64,000 bases of DNA from CALBTQ01 sp036725605. Lineage in GTDB: Bacteria; Lernaellota; Lernaellaia; Lernaellales; Lernaellaceae. Location: the NCBI GenBank assembly GCA_036725605.1, contig DAIMDW010000017.1, positions 62,001 through 126,000 of the forward strand. Direction: 5' to 3'. Made by a program: the position numbers and the translations under genes. Below the pieces are notes generated by a model. It worked only from the letters and a program-made list of their open reading frames with translations, searched no databases and was not told where the DNA came from. The first letter of the stretch is position 1, and the number at the start of each line of letters is the position of its first letter. Of this stretch, positions 15,241 through 22,884 are shown piece after piece.

Positions 15241-16480
15241 AGCTGCGCTGGCCGGTGAAGACCATCGTCGCGTCGACTTCGTTGCACGCCTGAATCGATT
15301 GATAATCGTTGATCGAGCCGCCGGGCTGAATCACCGCGCGCACGCCTTCGCCCAGGCCGACGTCGATGCCGTCGCGGAAGGGGAAGAACGCGTCGGAGAT
15401 CATCGCCGCGCCGATCAGGCCGCCGTGCTGCTCGTTGACTTCCTCGACGATCGCCTGTTTTTGCGCTTCGTCTTCCAGCAGCACGAAATTCTTGCCGTGC
15501 CGCGTGAAGGCCAGCTTGTCCTGCATTTTGCGGTAGGCCTTGTCGCGCGCGATTTCCGCGACGCCCACGCGATCCTGCTCGCCGGTGCCGATGCCCACGG
15601 TCACGCCGTCCTTGACGTAGATCACCGAGTTCGAGGTGACGCCCGCTTCGACCTTCCAACCGAAAATCATGTCTTCGTATTCGGCGGCGGTCGGCGTGCG
15701 CTCGACCTTGTACTGCTGTCCTTTGTAGGTCGTTTCGGCCAGCGTCAGTTCGGCCGGCGTCAGCCCGACGGGCAGATAGGAAAGCTGCGTGATCACCGAA
15801 CCGTCGATCAGGCTCTTGAAATCGATGAACCGCTCGGCGGCAAAGGTCGCCAGTTTTTCCATCGCGCGGATTTTCATGATGCGCAGGTTCTTGCGTGCCG
15901 CGAGGATGCCCACCGCGCCTTCCTCGAACTCCGGCGCGACGACCACTTCCGCGTAGCGTTCGCTGATCGCCTGGGCGGTGTCAGCGTCGACCGGCCGGTT
16001 CAGCGCGATGCAGCCGCCGAAGGCCGCGACGTGATCGGCCAGATCGGCTTTGAGGTACGCGTCGACGAGAGTGTCGGCCAGCGCCACGCCCGACGGGTTG
16101 TTGTGCTTCATGATCGCCGCCGCCGGCTTGTCCATCAGGAAGCGCAGAATGTTGAGCGCGTTGTCGGCGTCGGTGAGGTTGATCTTGCCCGGGTGCTTGC
16201 CGAACTGCAGCAGCTCGGCGTCGCTGACCAGGTAGCGCCCCGGCGTGATCGTCTCCACCTCGCCCAGCGCGAGGTTGCCGTTGATCAGCTTGTACAGCGC
16301 CGCTTCCTGCCCCGGGTTTTCGCCGTAACGCAAACCCTTGCGCTCGCCCTCGACTTCCCACAACACCTTTTCGTAGATCATCGTCCGGCGCGCGTCGCCG
16401 TTGACGAAACTGATTTCCATCCGCTCGGGGAAGTGCTCCTCGACGATGGTCGAATACGCTTTTTTCAGATCCTGTGCCAC
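15230..16480 (-). CDS. AICAR transformylase (C-terminal half of PurH as a separate gene)
   Basis: About 416 residues corresponding to the second domain of PurH, which formylates AICAR with 10-formyl-THF. RYGENPGQEAALY opens the domain, KHNNPSGVALA holds the Lys-His pair used in formyl transfer, and SDAFFPFRDGID with the C-terminal IQPGGSINDYQSI complete it. The IMP cyclohydrolase half is a separate upstream gene (16494-17183), so PurH is split here. Start: AGGAG is seven bases before GTG 16480, the same spacing as at the upstream gene, whereas ATG 16486 would leave only one base. The product is IMP precursor FAICAR, used by the neighbour. Confidence 0.88.
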   Translation of the reverse strand: MAQDLKKAYSTIVEEHFPERMEISFVNGDARRTMIYEKVLWEVEGERKGLRYGENPGQEAALYKLINGNLALGEVETITPGRYLVSDAELLQFGKHPGKINLTDADNALNILRFLMDKPAAAIMKHNNPSGVALADTLVDAYLKADLADHVAAFGGCIALNRPVDADTAQAISERYAEVVVAPEFEEGAVGILAARKNLRIMKIRAMEKLATFAAERFIDFKSLIDGSVITQLSYLPVGLTPAELTLAETTYKGQQYKVERTPTAAEYEDMIFGWKVEAGVTSNSVIYVKDGVTVGIGTGEQDRVGVAEIARDKAYRKMQDKLAFTRHGKNFVLLEDEAQKQAIVEEVNEQHGGLIGAAMISDAFFPFRDGIDVGLGEGVRAVIQPGGSINDYQSIQACNEVDATMVFTGQRSFKH

Positions 16481-16493
16481 GAACATGCTCCTT

Positions 16494-17183
16494 TTATTCG
16501 GCATCCATCAGAATGTAGGCGAACGGCACTTGCGCCGGATCCTGCTTGGCCAGGTACTCGCTGATCGCCTTGTCGTAGCCCGCCGTGTGGGCGAACGATT
16601 TGCGGGCCAGCGCGAAACGCTGCGCCAGGCTGATCTTGCCGCCGTTGGCGCGCAGGTCGTCGAGCAGGCGCGGGTAATCGGCCGGATCGACCACCGAGGC
16701 CACACGCAGGTAATTTTTCGCCGACGCGCGCACCATGCAGGGGCCGCCGATGTCGATGTTCGCGCGCGCCTCTTCGACGGTCGCCTCGGCGCGGGCGACG
16801 GTCGCGGCGAAGGGATATAGATTGACCACCACCATGTCGAACGGCAACGCGCCGGTGCGTGCCAGATCGCCCCGGTGATGGTCGTTGTATTTTTCGGTGA
16901 GCAGGCTGAGGTAGATTTTGAAGTCGAGCGTTTTGACCAGGCCGCCCTGGGTTTCGGGCTGGCCGGTGTAGGCGGACACCTGCGTCAAATGATCCGCGGC
17001 TTTGTCGCCCAAGAGCACGGCGATCGTCTGATACGTGCCGCCGGTCGAATAAAAATGGATCGACGGATTGATCGCCAACAAGCCGGGGATCAGCGTTTCC
17101 AGGCCGGCTTTATCCGACACGCTGACCAGCACGCGCTCGACTTTCACCCAATCATCCACCTGACTGACGATATTGACTGCCAC
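16494..17183 (-). CDS. IMP cyclohydrolase (N-terminal half of PurH as a separate gene)
   Basis: 229 residues with the MGS-like fold of the PurH N-terminal domain, which closes FAICAR to IMP. RVLVSVSDKAGLE, FYSTGGTY, GGLVKTLDFKIYLSLL (Lys-Thr of the active site kept, although the usual HPK is DFK), VVVNLYPF and NIDIGGPCMVRASAKN are visible. It ends where the fused protein would continue into the transformylase, and the next gene starts 13 bases on. Start: GTG at 17183 with AAAGGAG seven bases upstream. The two genes are co-transcribed and their products presumably associate, as the fused enzyme channels poorly but acts sequentially. Confidence 0.88.
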   Translation of the reverse strand: MAVNIVSQVDDWVKVERVLVSVSDKAGLETLIPGLLAINPSIHFYSTGGTYQTIAVLLGDKAADHLTQVSAYTGQPETQGGLVKTLDFKIYLSLLTEKYNDHHRGDLARTGALPFDMVVVNLYPFAATVARAEATVEEARANIDIGGPCMVRASAKNYLRVASVVDPADYPRLLDDLRANGGKISLAQRFALARKSFAHTAGYDKAISEYLAKQDPAQVPFAYILMDAE

Positions 17184-17198
17184 CGCATTTCTCCTTTT

Positions 17199-18044
17199 TT
17201 AAAGGTCTTTGATCTTGTTCCATTCCTTGGCCGGAATCGTGAAGGTATGTTCGGCCGCGGGGAAATTCTTCTTCTTCACGTCCTGCACGTAGGCTTTGAC
17301 GGCCTGCCCGATTTCCGGGCCGATCTTGTGGTAGGTCTTCAAAAACTTGAACGACACGTTCGGATTGAAGCCGAGCATGTCGTGCAGCACGAGCACCTGC
17401 CCGTCGACGTCCGGGCCCGCGCCGATGCCAATCACCGGGATGTCGATCAGCGAGGCGATCTTGCCCGCCACCTGCCCCGGCACGCACTCGAGCACCAGCA
17501 TGATCGCGCCCGCCGCCGCGATCGCCTGGGCATCGGCGATCATCGCCTGCGCCTTTTCCGCCGTGTTGCCCTGCACACGATAGCCGCCGATCATCGAGGC
17601 CGTCTGCGGCGTCAAACCCAGGTGGCCGACCACCGGCAAACCCGCCTGCGTCATCGCGCGGATTTTATCGATCATCACCCCGCCGCCCTCGAGCTTGACC
17701 GCGTCGCTGCCCGCTTCCTTCATGAAGCGCGTGCCGTTGGCGATCGCCTGTTCGGCCGACACGTTGTACGAACCGAAGGGCATGTCGCCAATCACGAAGG
17801 CGTACTGCACGGCCTTGCGCACGGCGCGGTTGAGCACCAGCAGTTCGTCGAGCGTCACCGGCACGGTGTCGGGATAGCCCAGCACGACGTTCGCCGCGCT
17901 GTCGCCGACCAGGATGGTTTCCACGCCGGCCTCGTCGAGAATTTTCGCCGTGGGGTAGTCGTATGCGGTGAGCATGGTGAGCTTTTCCCCGGCCTTCTTC
18001 TTCTGCTGCAAGTAACCGATGTCCACTTTTTTGCGTTCCATCAT
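17199..18044 (-). CDS. panB: 3-methyl-2-oxobutanoate hydroxymethyltransferase PanB
   Basis: 281 residues, normal PanB length. LTAYDYPTAKILDEAG, ILVGDSAANVVLGY (metal-binding Asp), MPFGSY, AVKLEGG, VVGHLGLTPQ and LECVPGQVA with IGIGAGPDVDGQVLV are family motifs. It makes ketopantoate from 2-oxoisovalerate and methylene-THF for pantothenate and CoA. The start has GGAAGAGG next to tandem ATGs. It is upstream of and co-oriented with the two purH genes with gaps of 15 and 13 bases, so this is likely one three-gene operon of THF-dependent enzymes. Its transcript begins in the 377-base divergent region shared with glyA-gcvT. Confidence 0.95.
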   Translation of the reverse strand: MMERKKVDIGYLQQKKKAGEKLTMLTAYDYPTAKILDEAGVETILVGDSAANVVLGYPDTVPVTLDELLVLNRAVRKAVQYAFVIGDMPFGSYNVSAEQAIANGTRFMKEAGSDAVKLEGGGVMIDKIRAMTQAGLPVVGHLGLTPQTASMIGGYRVQGNTAEKAQAMIADAQAIAAAGAIMLVLECVPGQVAGKIASLIDIPVIGIGAGPDVDGQVLVLHDMLGFNPNVSFKFLKTYHKIGPEIGQAVKAYVQDVKKKNFPAAEHTFTIPAKEWNKIKDL

Positions 18045-18421
18045 CCTCTTCCTGTGTTTGCGGTTGACGGGTTCCAGTTACACTTGCAGCGACCGGGTTG
18101 AGTCTCGGCCCGCGGGCGGGTCCAAGCCGTCTGGAGGAACGTCTGATTTTACCGGCCTCCATCCCGTAACGTCCTGCAAGCAAGTACATTCGGGCGCTAA
18201 CGCCGTATCGTTGTGTTGCCTCGATGAAATACGCGCCGCATTTTATGACAACGGTCCGTACAGTCAAGGGCGTGGACCATATCCCAATAACTAAAAGCGG
18301 GAAACGGCTGAAGGAAATTGACATTTTCGCCCGGAGGGTGTTATCTGAGCGCAGCCTTATCTGTGTAAATTTTCACGGACGACCCGCCTTGGCGCGGAGA
18401 ACATCGCTAGGGGAATGAACC
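18045..18421. other. divergent intergenic region between panB and glyA-gcvT
   Basis: 377 bases without a convincing gene. It must hold promoters for both directions. No glycine or THF riboswitch consensus was recognised by eye. A perfect TTGACA lies at 18318-18323. Confidence 0.6.
18318..18346 (+). promoter_or_regulatory. putative promoter of glyA-gcvT
   Basis: TTGACA at 18318-18323, a 17-base spacer and TTATCT at 18341-18346, about 75 bases before the start codon. The -35 is perfect; the -10 is poor. Confidence 0.35.
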
Positions 18422-21400
18422 ATGCCGAACGATCCGATGACCGATTTCCTGTTTGACGACGATCTTTCCGCCGCCGATCCGATTATGGATCAGCTCATCG
18501 CCTGGGAAGAGGAGCGCCAGGCGCGCTCGATCATTTTGATTCCCTCGGAAAGCATCTGCGCCTGGCCGGTGCGGCGGGTGTTGGATAGCTGCTTCACGAA
18601 CCTGTACGCCGAAGGGTATCCGCCCTCGGCCAACACCAAGCTGCCGCTGGAAGAATTGACCGACTATCCCTACCGCCTGGCGCATTACCGGCGCTACGCG
18701 GATCGCCGTTTCTACAAGGGCAACGCGTACGTGAATCTGATCGAGTCGATCTGCCGCCGGCGCGCGGCCGAAGCGTTCGCGACCGAGAAGAATCCGGCCG
18801 ACAAAATCTTCGCCAACGTGCAGCCGCTGTCGGGCGCGGCGGCGAACATCGCGGCCTTCGAAGCGTTCGTCAAACTGGGCGACACCGTGATGGGCATGGA
18901 CCTGATGGAAGGCGGCCACCTGTCGCACGGCAGCCAGTTCCATATGAGCGGCAAGCGCTACAAGATCGTCTCTTACGGCGTGGATCCGAAAACCGAGCTG
19001 CTCGATTACGACCGCATTCTTGAACTGGCCAAACAGCACAAACCCAAGATGATCATCGCCGGCTACACCTCGTATCCGTGGGCGCCGGACTTCGCCAAAT
19101 TCCGCGCCATCTGTGACGAGGTCGGCGCGTTCCTGATGGCCGACATCGCGCACCCGGCGGGCATGGCGATCGCCGGCGCGTATCCCAACCCGATCGACTA
19201 CGCCGACGTGGTCACCTTCACCACGCACAAAACGCTGATGGGGCCGCGCGCGGCGGTGATCCTGACCACCAACGGCAAGTACGCCACGAAAATCAACAAC
19301 GCGGTCTTCCCCGGCGAACAGGGCGGCCCGCACATGAACACGATCGCCGCGCTGTCGGTGGCCTTCCACCTGGCGCGGACCGAATCGTTCAAGGCGCTGC
19401 AGCACAAGATCGTCGCCAACGCCAAGCTGCTGGCCGACGAGTTCAAGCGACTCGGCCTGCGCCTGTCTTACGGCGGCACCGACACGCACCTGCTGCTGAT
19501 CGACCTCAAGGGCCTCAAGGGGAAAAACGGCGAACTGCTGTACGGCGAGCCGGCCGCGACGATCCTGGAAACGGCGGGCATCGTGCTGAACAAAAACACC
19601 ATCCCCGGCGACGCGATGACCCCGTTGGCCTCCGGGTTGCGCCTGGGCACGCCGTGGTTCACGCAGCGGGGCGCGGGCGAAGCGGAAATCAAAGAGCTGG
19701 CGCGGTTGATTCACAAAACGCTGACCAACATCGAGCCGTTCCATTACCAATACTCGGCGCGCATTCAGCCGCGCGGCAAAATCGACCTGCGCGTCATGCG
19801 CGAGATCAGCGAGGAGACCGCCGCCCTCGCCGCCCGGCTGCGCGTCGAACCGGCGACGACCCACGGCTATCCGCATTATCCGTACCTCGACGCGCCGCTC
19901 GCATCGACGATGCTCAAGCTGACCGGCGACAAGGCCGAGGCGTTCCTGCAGCACGTCGTCGCCGCCGATCTGACCAAACTGGGCGACCAGCCGCTCGCCG
20001 CGCTGGTGCTCGATCAGGACGGCACGGTCATCGACGAAATCGCCGTCGCCCGTCTGCCCAAGGCGGAAAATCCGCGCCGCGACGGATTCATGCTGCGCGC
20101 CAACCAGGAAAACCTGGCGCAGTTGCTGCCCTGGCTGCGCGGCCTGAGCGAAGGCTGGCTGCACTTCGACGCGGACATCACCGCCAAGCTCGACGGCCCG
20201 GTGGTGCTCAGCCAGGTGCCCGAGGATTGCAAAGCCGCCGCCCTTCTGAATGATGCGCCTTCGCTCGACGCTTCGCTGGCCGGCAGGTCCGCCGCCAAGT
20301 TGCTCGAGCGCATCGCGATGGACAAGGTCTATTTCATCGGCCAGAGCGCGCTGGCGGCCAAGGCGCCGGTGAGCGACAAGGTCGAGTTCGCGTGGGAGGA
20401 AAAAGAAACGCCGCTCATGCGCACCACGCTTTACGACGAGCACGTGAAACTCGGCGGGCGCATCGTGCCCTTCGCCGGTTACGAAATGCCCGTACGCTAC
20501 GGCTCGACGATGGAAGAGCACGCGGCGGTGCGCAAAGCGGCGGGCCTGTTCGACGTCAGCCACATGGGTTGCTTCGAGGCCGGCGGACCGCATGCGGTCG
20601 AGCTGATCAATCTGGCGACCTCCAACGACGCGCGCCAGTACGAGCCGGGCAAGTCGTTCTACTGCTACCTGCTGGATCACGACGGCCGCGTGATCGACGA
20701 CCTGATCGTCTACCGCCTCGGCGAGGAGCGTTTCCTGATGGTGGTCAACGCCGCCAACGAGGCCAAGGACTGGACGTGGCTGAACCTGGTCAACGACGGC
20801 AAGGCGCTGCTGGATCGCGCCGTGCCCAGCCGCTCGCTGACCGCGCCGGCGACGTTGCGCAACCTCAAGGACGAGCAGTGGGGCGACGATCGCCGCGTCG
20901 ACCTGGCGCTGCAGGGGCCCAAATCGATCGAGATTCTCGCGCGCCTCGCCGACAAGGGCCAGGCGCCGATCATCAAACGCCTGAAGCGCACCGAGTGCAC
21001 CGAAACGAAATTGATCGGCCTGGACGTCGTCGTCTCGCGCACCGGCTACACGGGCGAATCGTTCGGTTACGAAATCTTCGTGCATCCGGACAAAGCGCCC
21101 GAACTGTGGCGGGCGATTCTCGAAAAAGGCGCGGACCTGGGCGTGCAGGCAATCGGCCTGGGCGCGCGCGACAGTCTGCGCATCGAGGCGGCGCTGCCGC
21201 TGTACGGCCACGAGTTGGAAGGCATGTACGGCATTTCGCCCGCCGGCGCGGGCTTCGCCTCGTTCGTCAAACTGCACAAGCCGTTCTTCGTCGGCAAGGC
21301 GAAATACCTGGACAGCTTCCACGGCGGCGACCGGATCGTCATGGCCTTCAAGGTGCCGGCCAAGGGCACCAAACCGGTCAAGCCGGGCGACCCGGTGATC

Positions 21401-21616
21401 GACAAGCGCGGCGCGTTCATCGGCAACGTGACCAGCGCGGCGGTCGACGCCGACGGATTGCAGGTCGGTCTGGCGTATCTATTCAAGAAGAACGCGCAGC
21501 CCGGTCCGGTGTCGATTTATCCGCTGCCGCCGAGCAAGGACAAAGGCATGACCACGCCGCTGGATCTCAAACCCGGCGTGCGCCTGACCGTGCCGGTGGA
21601 AGCCGAAATTCTGTAA
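18422..21616 (+). CDS. fusion protein: serine hydroxymethyltransferase + degenerate GcvT domain + GcvT aminomethyltransferase
   Basis: 1064 residues. Residues about 20-450 are serine hydroxymethyltransferase: NLYAEGYP, a PLP region DIAHPAGM, and FTTHKTLMGPR with the PLP-binding Lys270 (the common RGG is RAA here). Residues about 470-640 look like a decayed GcvT N-terminal domain (LTGDKAEAFLQHVVAADL, then VIDEIAVARL). Residues 666-1064 are a complete GcvT: FAGYEMPVRY, FDVSHMG, VIDDLIVYRL, VVNAANEAKD, RTGYTGE and a C-terminal barrel. It would combine serine cleavage (glycine and methylene-THF) with the THF-dependent step of glycine cleavage. No gcvH, gcvP or lpd lies in the window. The ATG follows AGGGGAATGAACC. 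A strong terminator follows. Confidence 0.9.
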   Translation: MPNDPMTDFLFDDDLSAADPIMDQLIAWEEERQARSIILIPSESICAWPVRRVLDSCFTNLYAEGYPPSANTKLPLEELTDYPYRLAHYRRYADRRFYKGNAYVNLIESICRRRAAEAFATEKNPADKIFANVQPLSGAAANIAAFEAFVKLGDTVMGMDLMEGGHLSHGSQFHMSGKRYKIVSYGVDPKTELLDYDRILELAKQHKPKMIIAGYTSYPWAPDFAKFRAICDEVGAFLMADIAHPAGMAIAGAYPNPIDYADVVTFTTHKTLMGPRAAVILTTNGKYATKINNAVFPGEQGGPHMNTIAALSVAFHLARTESFKALQHKIVANAKLLADEFKRLGLRLSYGGTDTHLLLIDLKGLKGKNGELLYGEPAATILETAGIVLNKNTIPGDAMTPLASGLRLGTPWFTQRGAGEAEIKELARLIHKTLTNIEPFHYQYSARIQPRGKIDLRVMREISEETAALAARLRVEPATTHGYPHYPYLDAPLASTMLKLTGDKAEAFLQHVVAADLTKLGDQPLAALVLDQDGTVIDEIAVARLPKAENPRRDGFMLRANQENLAQLLPWLRGLSEGWLHFDADITAKLDGPVVLSQVPEDCKAAALLNDAPSLDASLAGRSAAKLLERIAMDKVYFIGQSALAAKAPVSDKVEFAWEEKETPLMRTTLYDEHVKLGGRIVPFAGYEMPVRYGSTMEEHAAVRKAAGLFDVSHMGCFEAGGPHAVELINLATSNDARQYEPGKSFYCYLLDHDGRVIDDLIVYRLGEERFLMVVNAANEAKDWTWLNLVNDGKALLDRAVPSRSLTAPATLRNLKDEQWGDDRRVDLALQGPKSIEILARLADKGQAPIIKRLKRTECTETKLIGLDVVVSRTGYTGESFGYEIFVHPDKAPELWRAILEKGADLGVQAIGLGARDSLRIEAALPLYGHELEGMYGISPAGAGFASFVKLHKPFFVGKAKYLDSFHGGDRIVMAFKVPAKGTKPVKPGDPVIDKRGAFIGNVTSAAVDADGLQVGLAYLFKKNAQPGPVSIYPLPPSKDKGMTTPLDLKPGVRLTVPVEAEIL

Positions 21617-21634
21617 ACCATTTCATGTACGCAC

Positions 21635-21665
21635 AAGGACCGGCCGCACGGCCGGTCCTTTTTTT
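21635..21665 (+). terminator. rho-independent terminator of glyA-gcvT
   Basis: Perfect 11-base stem AAGGACCGGCC / GGCCGGTCCTT (21635-21645 and 21650-21660) with loop GCAC, followed by a run of T to 21665. Confidence 0.92.
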
Positions 21666-21706
21666 AACCGGGAGAAGGGTGTTCAGGCTATCATCAATTT
21701 TCTCTC

Positions 21707-21803
21707 GGTGGCACTGATACGCCGAGCGTAGCGAGGCTTATCCGTGTTTTCGTTATCCACTGTTATGCTTACTCATGTCATTCGCTCGCAAAACAGTGCC
21801 ACC
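21707..21803 (+). repeat. dispersed 97-bp repeat with terminal inverted repeats, copy B
   Basis: Begins GGTGGCACTGA and ends ACAGTGCCACC, its imperfect inverse. It is exactly 97 bases, like copy C at 39069-39165, and aligns with it along its whole length (shared CACGCCGA/TACGCCGA, GAGGC, CGTGTTT/AGTGTTT). No target duplication is obvious. Confidence 0.78.
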
Positions 21804-21829
21804 CGGCAAACGTGGAGCCACCGAATCCG

Positions 21830-21972
21830 CTGCCCGGGGTGAGGGCAAAAACGGTGATCGCGGCAGCCCTCATCGCCGCCCCTTCTCCCACCGGGAGAAG
21901 GGAGTTTAAGTTGCCGGTTCTTACCCTCTCCTGGGGGAGAGGGTCGGGCGTAGCCCGGGGTGAGGGCGAAAA
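21830..21972. repeat. composite hairpin repeat with two CCCGGGGTGAGGGC units
   Basis: Two copies of GCCCGGGGTGAGGGC followed by an A-rich run (near 21832-21850 and 21953-21971) bracket two hairpins, CCCTTCTCCC/GGGAGAAGGG (21880-21902) and ACCCTCTCC/GGAGAGGGT (21923-21944). Similar CCCTCTCC...GGAGAGGG elements are a common kind of interspersed repeat in GC-rich bacteria. Confidence 0.6.
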
Positions 21973-21990
21973 AAACAAACTGCATATAAC

Positions 21991-22018
21991 GGACCGGCCC
22001 CGCGGCCGGTCCTTTTTT
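21991..22018 (+). terminator. second copy of the GGACCGGCC terminator hairpin
   Basis: Stem GGACCGGCC / GGCCGGTCC (21991-21999 and 22004-22012) with six T. The stem is the same as at 21635-21665, so the repeat patch between them is flanked by a duplicated terminator. Confidence 0.8.
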
Positions 22019-22090
22019 ATAACGGCGCATTGCCACCGGCGGGACGCTGTGCGATCATTTTGTTTTCAAGCACGCACCAGGAGGAAACCC

Positions 22091-22876
22091 ATGCGCCGGC
22101 TTTGGATATTGGTAGCGCTCGCCCTGCTCGTCTCGGCCGCCGGGCTCGTTCGCGCACAGGACTTGGACGGCATGGCCATCATGAAAAAAGTGGCCGACCG
22201 CGAGGAAAGCAAATCGTCGGAGACTGAAACGAAGATGATCCTGGTCGACAATCGCGGCCAGCAACGCGAGCGCTCGCTGATCGTGCGCGCCAAGCAGATC
22301 AACAAACGCGACCACGTGATGACCACCTTCCTTTCTCCGCCCGACGTGCGCGGCGTGAAATTCCTGGTCATCGAAAATCCGACCGGCGACGACGATCAAC
22401 GCATCTACCTGCCGGCGATCAAACGCGCGCGGCGCATCAGTTCCTCGCAGAAATCGGGCAGCTTCATGGGCAGCCAGTTCAGCTACGAGGACCTGCAAAG
22501 CCAGGACCCGGAAAAGTACAAGCACCAACGCATGGCCGACATGCAGATGGCCGGTCACGACTGTTACGTCGTGCAATCCGTGCCGTTGGATCCGAGCGAC
22601 ACGCAGTACTCCAAGGCGATCTGGTGGGTGCGCAAGGACGCCTGGGTGCCGATCCGCGCCGAGCTGTATGACAAAAAGGGCAACCTGCTCAAGGTGCTCG
22701 AAGTGCAGGAGCTGGAAAAGCAGCCCGACGGCACGTGGCTGACCAAGCTGACCAAGATGAGCGACGTGCAGCAACGCAAAGTGACCATCATGCAGATCAT
22801 CAAATATCAAGCAAACGTGCAAATCAAGGATTCCGTGTTTACCGAACGCTTCCTCACCGACGAGAGCCAAGAGTAA
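22091..22876 (+). CDS. outer-membrane lipoprotein-sorting (LolA-like) protein
   Basis: 261 residues with a signal peptide ending near LVRAQ. The rest matches the LolA-like family often annotated as outer membrane lipoprotein-sorting protein: DGMAIMKKVADREE, TKMILVDNRGQQRERS, TFLSPPDVRGVKFL, YLPAIKRARRISSSQKSGSFMGSQFSYEDL and YSKAIWWVRKDAWVPIRAELYDKKGNLLKVLEV. It is predicted periplasmic. AGGAGG lies before the ATG. Such proteins commonly sit beside an outer-membrane beta-barrel and RND-type transporters; here the barrel gene follows eight bases after the stop, suggesting a functional pair. It is distinct from canonical LolA, and a cargo cannot be named. Confidence 0.82.
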   Translation: MRRLWILVALALLVSAAGLVRAQDLDGMAIMKKVADREESKSSETETKMILVDNRGQQRERSLIVRAKQINKRDHVMTTFLSPPDVRGVKFLVIENPTGDDDQRIYLPAIKRARRISSSQKSGSFMGSQFSYEDLQSQDPEKYKHQRMADMQMAGHDCYVVQSVPLDPSDTQYSKAIWWVRKDAWVPIRAELYDKKGNLLKVLEVQELEKQPDGTWLTKLTKMSDVQQRKVTIMQIIKYQANVQIKDSVFTERFLTDESQE

Positions 22877-22884
22877 ACCCCGCG

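Noticed and set aside
18045..18421. Glycine riboswitch upstream of glyA-gcvT.
   Set aside because: Length would allow one aptamer, but the conserved glycine-aptamer core was not recognised by eye; a covariance-model search would decide.
18407..21322. A 971-residue minus-strand open frame opposite glyA-gcvT.
   Set aside because: High GC makes long antisense frames; its content is Arg/Gln/Val-rich without motifs, while the plus strand has clear SHMT and GcvT motifs.
21707..21803. Copy B of the 97-bp repeat as an integration att site.
   Set aside because: No integrase, tRNA gene or mobile cargo lies next to any copy; a small dispersed element fits better.
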